From JAXGXQ01 sp040772685 (GTDB lineage Bacteria; Bacillota; Clostridia; Saccharofermentanales; UBA5734): a DNA stretch of 64,000 nucleotides. The stretch lies in the NCBI GenBank assembly GCA_040772685.1, contig JAXGXQ010000002.1:1-64000 (forward strand), read 5' to 3'. Shown piece after piece: positions 61,310-64,000 of the stretch (within the stretch, counting starts at the first letter, position 1; every line of letters starts with the position of its first letter). The notes below the pieces were generated by a model. That model searched no databases and was not told where the DNA came from. It saw nothing but the letters and a program-made list of their open reading frames with translations. The position numbers were made by a program, and so were the translations under genes.

Positions 61310-61489
61310 ATTTCTCTCTCCTGTCAGCATTTTAGTGGTGGTTAAATAAGAACATTACTGTACAAGTTTATCAATGTATTAAGAAATTTCAAATAGTTTA
61401 TTACAAAACCAGGCATTACTTAGCCGATTCGTCAAGATCACCATTTAATTCCGGATATTAGTGTGCGGATTAAGGATGTAAACAGCAAA

Positions 61490-61532
61490 AAAGCGACAAA
61501 AAAGCTGCAGCTATTGAATGAGCCGCAGCTTT
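61490..61532 (-). terminator. Terminator of the flotillin operon
   Basis: Stem AAAGCTGCAGCT (61501-61512) and AGCCGCAGCTTT (61521-61532) with one mismatch. On the minus strand it runs into TTTTTTGTCGCTTTTTT. It ends transcription of the gene at 61572-62207. Confidence 0.82.
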
Positions 61533-61571
61533 CAGATGTAAAATTTTTGTTAGGAATTTCTTCCTCTGTTT

Positions 61572-62207
61572 TTAGAAATTTCTTCTGCCGCGTCCGCGTC
61601 TGCGGCTGACAGGCCGCCCCAGAACTTCACTCCAGATTACACCCTGAACTAAAGGATTGCGTTGTTGCAGATCTTGCAGTGCCCGCGGGATAACCATCTC
61701 TCCCCCGGCGTCGTCCCACCAAAGCATGCTTGCGCTTTCGCCAATGTTAAGATTGGACAAAGCTGAAAGACCTGAAGGATCTGATTCATAAGTGGTAATG
61801 CTTGTGTGTACTGGACTGAAGCTGTCAACCGGCGATGGCCCCTCCTGTCCAACGACATCAGTATTTGCGGTTGAAGTGTAGCTATCCTGAGGGCGTATGT
61901 CTTGAGGCGAAACAGGCTCCATATAAACCCGGTCGTCCTCAATTGAACCCTCATATCCACTTGTTCTGTCCACTACTACTGACTGATTGCCAGACATGTA
62001 AAGGTCTCTATCTGCAGGCTCCTGCCATTGCGGTTGCTGAGCTTGCGGCGCTCCTCGGACTTCAGCCCTTGCCTGTTGCTGCCTGGATTGCAGAATATCG
62101 GCCAGCGTCGGGTTTTTACCGCTTTCACTCTGCTCCAAAGCTTCTTCAAACTTGCGCAGCGCGTCTTCGAAGCTGGCAATCTTGCCGAAAAAATCTTTAT
62201 CAGCCAT
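61572..62207 (-). CDS. Unknown protein downstream of floA
   Basis: 211 residues, 14 bases after floA, so co-transcribed. I do not recognise a family. The first 45 residues are a charged amphipathic helix (DFFGKIASFEDALRKFEEALEQSE). The middle (about 45-150) is Gln/Ser/Asp-rich and probably disordered. The last 60 residues look folded (ESASMLWWDDAGGEMVIPRALQDLQQRNPLVQGVIWSEVLGRPVSRRR) and end in an Arg/Gly-rich RRRGRGRRNF tail that could bind nucleic acid or acidic lipids. There is no signal peptide or helix long enough to cross a membrane. It occupies the place of yqfB in the Bacillus yqeZ-floA-yqfB order but shows no evident similarity. Confidence 0.75.
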   Translation of the reverse strand: MADKDFFGKIASFEDALRKFEEALEQSESGKNPTLADILQSRQQQARAEVRGAPQAQQPQWQEPADRDLYMSGNQSVVVDRTSGYEGSIEDDRVYMEPVSPQDIRPQDSYTSTANTDVVGQEGPSPVDSFSPVHTSITTYESDPSGLSALSNLNIGESASMLWWDDAGGEMVIPRALQDLQQRNPLVQGVIWSEVLGRPVSRRRGRGRRNF

Positions 62208-62221
62208 GCTTGTTTCTCCGC

Positions 62222-63220
62222 TTATCTGGGCTTCTCGGGAGTTGCTTCGCCTTTACTTGAATCGGCGATGGAATTACGCATCTGCGTATCGGAAACAACA
62301 TTCTGCAGATTGTAATAATCCATAGCTCCCAGATTACCTTCGCGCAGGGCCTGTGCCAGTGCCCGCGGCACATCGGCCTCGGCCTCGACAACCTTGGCGC
62401 GCATTTCGATAACACTTGCCTTCATTTCCTGTTCGAGGGCAACAGCCATGGCTCGGCGTTCTTCAGCCTTGGCCTGGGCAATGCGTTTATCTGCTTCAGC
62501 CTGGTCTGTCTGCAACTGGGCACCGACATTACGACCGACGTCAACATCAGCTATGTCAATGGACAGGATTTCAAAGGCCGTACCGGAATCCAGGCCTTTG
62601 GCCAGAACGGTATCAGAGATGCGATCAGGATTTTCCAGCACTTCTTTATGCGAAAGCGCCGAACCAATTGTAGTTACAATACCTTCGCCAACGCGGGCAA
62701 TAATTGTCTGCTCACCGGCACCACCGACCAGGCGGTCAATATTGGCACGTACCGTAACCCTTGCTTTGGCTTTCAGTTCAATGCCGTCCTTGGCGATCGC
62801 AGCGATCAGAGGAGTTTCAATGACCCGCGGATTTACGCTCATGCGTACTGCTTCCAGAACATCACGGCCTGCCAGGTCAATAGCTGCAGCCCGTTCAAAT
62901 TCCAGCGGGATTTCAGCTCTCTGGGCGGCGATCAAAGCGTTGACTACCTTGTCAACATCACCACCGGCCAGGTAATGGGCTTCCAACTGATTGATGTTGA
63001 GATCCAGACCTGCCTTGGTTGCTTTGATCATCGGGTTAACAATTCTGGAAGGCACAACCCGGCGCAAACGCATGCCGATCAGGTTCAGGATGCCGACTTT
63101 AACGTCGGCGGCAGCTGCCGATATCCACAATCCTAAAGGAACAAAGGTGAGGAAGATAGAAAGGAAGGTGATTATGGCGACAATAATTACGGCATAGAGT
63201 AGTAGTTGCTGTGGCTGCAT
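62222..63220 (-). CDS. floA: Flotillin-like protein FloA
   Basis: 332 residues from ATG 63220 with GGAGG upstream. An N-terminal helix (residues about 5-32) is followed by VKVGILNLIGMRLRRVVPSRIVNPMIKATKAGLDLNINQLEAHYLAGGDVDKVVNALIAAQRA, which is highly characteristic of the FloA (YqfA, UPF0365) family. The C-terminal half is the long Ala/Glu/Lys-rich helix with QADKRIAQAKAEERRAMA. FloA organises membrane microdomains and tunes fluidity. Confidence 0.96.
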   Translation of the reverse strand: MQPQQLLLYAVIIVAIITFLSIFLTFVPLGLWISAAAADVKVGILNLIGMRLRRVVPSRIVNPMIKATKAGLDLNINQLEAHYLAGGDVDKVVNALIAAQRAEIPLEFERAAAIDLAGRDVLEAVRMSVNPRVIETPLIAAIAKDGIELKAKARVTVRANIDRLVGGAGEQTIIARVGEGIVTTIGSALSHKEVLENPDRISDTVLAKGLDSGTAFEILSIDIADVDVGRNVGAQLQTDQAEADKRIAQAKAEERRAMAVALEQEMKASVIEMRAKVVEAEADVPRALAQALREGNLGAMDYYNLQNVVSDTQMRNSIADSSKGEATPEKPR

Positions 63221-63314
63221 GGTTCATCCTCCGTGATTCATTATTAATTATTGTGTGCGAATTTGGTTACCCGACCAGTTGTTTGATCCGGGCAATTATT
63301 ATAGTCCTGAGCAG

Positions 63315-63902
63315 TTAATTCTGTTCAGGTTCTGCAACATCAGGCTCAGAATCATCAGCTGTTGCCACAACAACTCGGTTGCCGGTAACTTCGATTATTC
63401 TGACCTTGGTGCCGCGGCGGATAAAACTGCCTTGCGTTACTACATCCAGGCGCTCGCCGTCGAGATCGACAACACCTGAAGGACGCAAATCACTTGAAGC
63501 GGTACCTGTCTGCCCAACGAGAGCGCTTTTATCCTCGCTGGAGCGGTAGCCTTTATCTTTACTGGACTTAAGATGAAGGATCATATTACGTGCCAGGCGG
63601 CCTTTACGGGCTGAGCGCAGCAAGAGCAGGATCATGATTGAGACCAGTACAATCAGAATCAGCACCAGGGCGATAGCTTCCAGAGGGGAGCCTGCTGTTA
63701 AAATGATACCAATCACTAACAACACAACACCTGTGCCTCCTGCCAAGCCAAATCCCGGGGTAAACATTTCAACAACAAGCAGAATCACTCCGGCGACCAG
63801 TAAAACAATCTCCAGAGGCTGCAGGCGGTCTAAATAGCTAAAAAACTCAGGAGTGCGCACAATCGAACCGGCTGCTGGAATCAAGACTGAGAAAATATTC
63901 AT
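63315..63902 (-). CDS. NfeD family membrane protein
   Basis: 195 residues. About four helices (residues 25-95: LEIVLLVAGVILLVVEMFTPGFGLAGGTGVVLLVIGIIL) precede a C-terminal OB-fold NfeD domain (ALVGQTGTASSDLRPSGVVDLDGERLDVVTQGSFIRRGTKVRIIEVTGNRVVVA). It is the short NfeD1b type without the ClpP-like protease domain. It directly precedes floA (95-base gap), the conserved NfeD-flotillin pairing. Confidence 0.93.
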   Translation of the reverse strand: MNIFSVLIPAAGSIVRTPEFFSYLDRLQPLEIVLLVAGVILLVVEMFTPGFGLAGGTGVVLLVIGIILTAGSPLEAIALVLILIVLVSIMILLLLRSARKGRLARNMILHLKSSKDKGYRSSEDKSALVGQTGTASSDLRPSGVVDLDGERLDVVTQGSFIRRGTKVRIIEVTGNRVVVATADDSEPDVAEPEQN

Positions 63903-64000
63903 TTAACCACTCCTTTAGCATACTGTCGGCGCAGATTTTGGTTGAGTCCGTAACAATTTCATCATATCACGATCAGTTAATCTATGCTGTAGGCTAGTGT

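Noticed and set aside
61310..61571. Purine riboswitch before the NCS2 permease
   Set aside because: No conserved purine-aptamer core was found on the minus strand.

Overview
The window reads as a chromosomal segment of a strictly anaerobic, monoderm (Gram-positive) Firmicute, most likely a member of the Clostridia. The evidence is a complete six-subunit Rnf complex, a pyruvate:ferredoxin oxidoreductase tail, hybrid-cluster protein, DnaD plus a DnaC-like loader, FloA/NfeD, CarD, a BceRSAB-type module, and a PPKTG sortase-anchored surface protein. Strong AGGAGG ribosome binding sites and occasional TTG/GTG starts fit this. I cannot name a genus from sequence alone.

Layout. 1-3892 (+): end of a PFOR gene, then a tightly overlapping run dnaD-like, dnaC-like, acpS and a membrane-anchored SH3/NlpC-P60-like protein whose catalytic Cys is replaced. 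4078-9607 (-): rpmB (L28) and rnfCDGEAB. 10185-14516: a minus-strand operon of ferredoxin-like protein, Hcp and a thioredoxin-reductase-like flavoprotein, with a divergent Crp/Fnr regulator. 14517-21645 (+): housekeeping genes (GNAT acetyltransferase, M29 aminopeptidase, serS, degenerate Nudix protein, YigZ, YebC, P-loop/Asp23 fusion, bioY). 21704-25205 (-): MacA/MacB-type ABC exporter operon. 26442-26531: tRNA-Ser(GGA) with its own promoter and terminator.

26774-33422 (+): a complete type I Wadjet anti-plasmid system, jetABCD, directly downstream of the tRNA-Ser gene; its four genes overlap each other. 33432-36872 (-): mgtA-type Mg2+ ATPase and a macrodomain protein. 36925-41860 (+): GyrI-like protein, tautomerase, then a sugar operon (cupin, xylulokinase-like and ribokinase-like kinases, Gfo/Idh/MocA dehydrogenase). 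41941-46497 (-): a Bce-type peptide sensing/detoxification module (ATPase, permease, response regulator, intramembrane-sensing kinase) with a palindrome upstream of the ATPase gene.

46498-53551: the most unusual region. A c-di-GMP-I (GEMM) riboswitch-like RNA lies upstream of a very large surface protein locus made of about 13 tandem 336-bp (112-residue) isopeptide pilin-type repeats, two DUF11-like domains and a PPKTG cell-wall anchor. As written the reading frame is broken at several places, so it is either a decaying or phase-variable adhesin or a region with consensus errors. 53912-63902: CarD regulator, class A PBP, a FadR/GntR regulator with a clean palindromic operator over its promoter start followed by an isomerase and an SDR dehydrogenase (probably hexuronate-type sugar acid metabolism), an NCS2 purine permease, and a flotillin operon (nfeD, floA, unknown protein).

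The known anti-plasmid system (Wadjet) and the riboswitch/adhesin locus are the main accessory elements. I saw no transposase, integrase, prophage genes or CRISPR array. No set of genes here could be called a wholly new system on sequence evidence alone.
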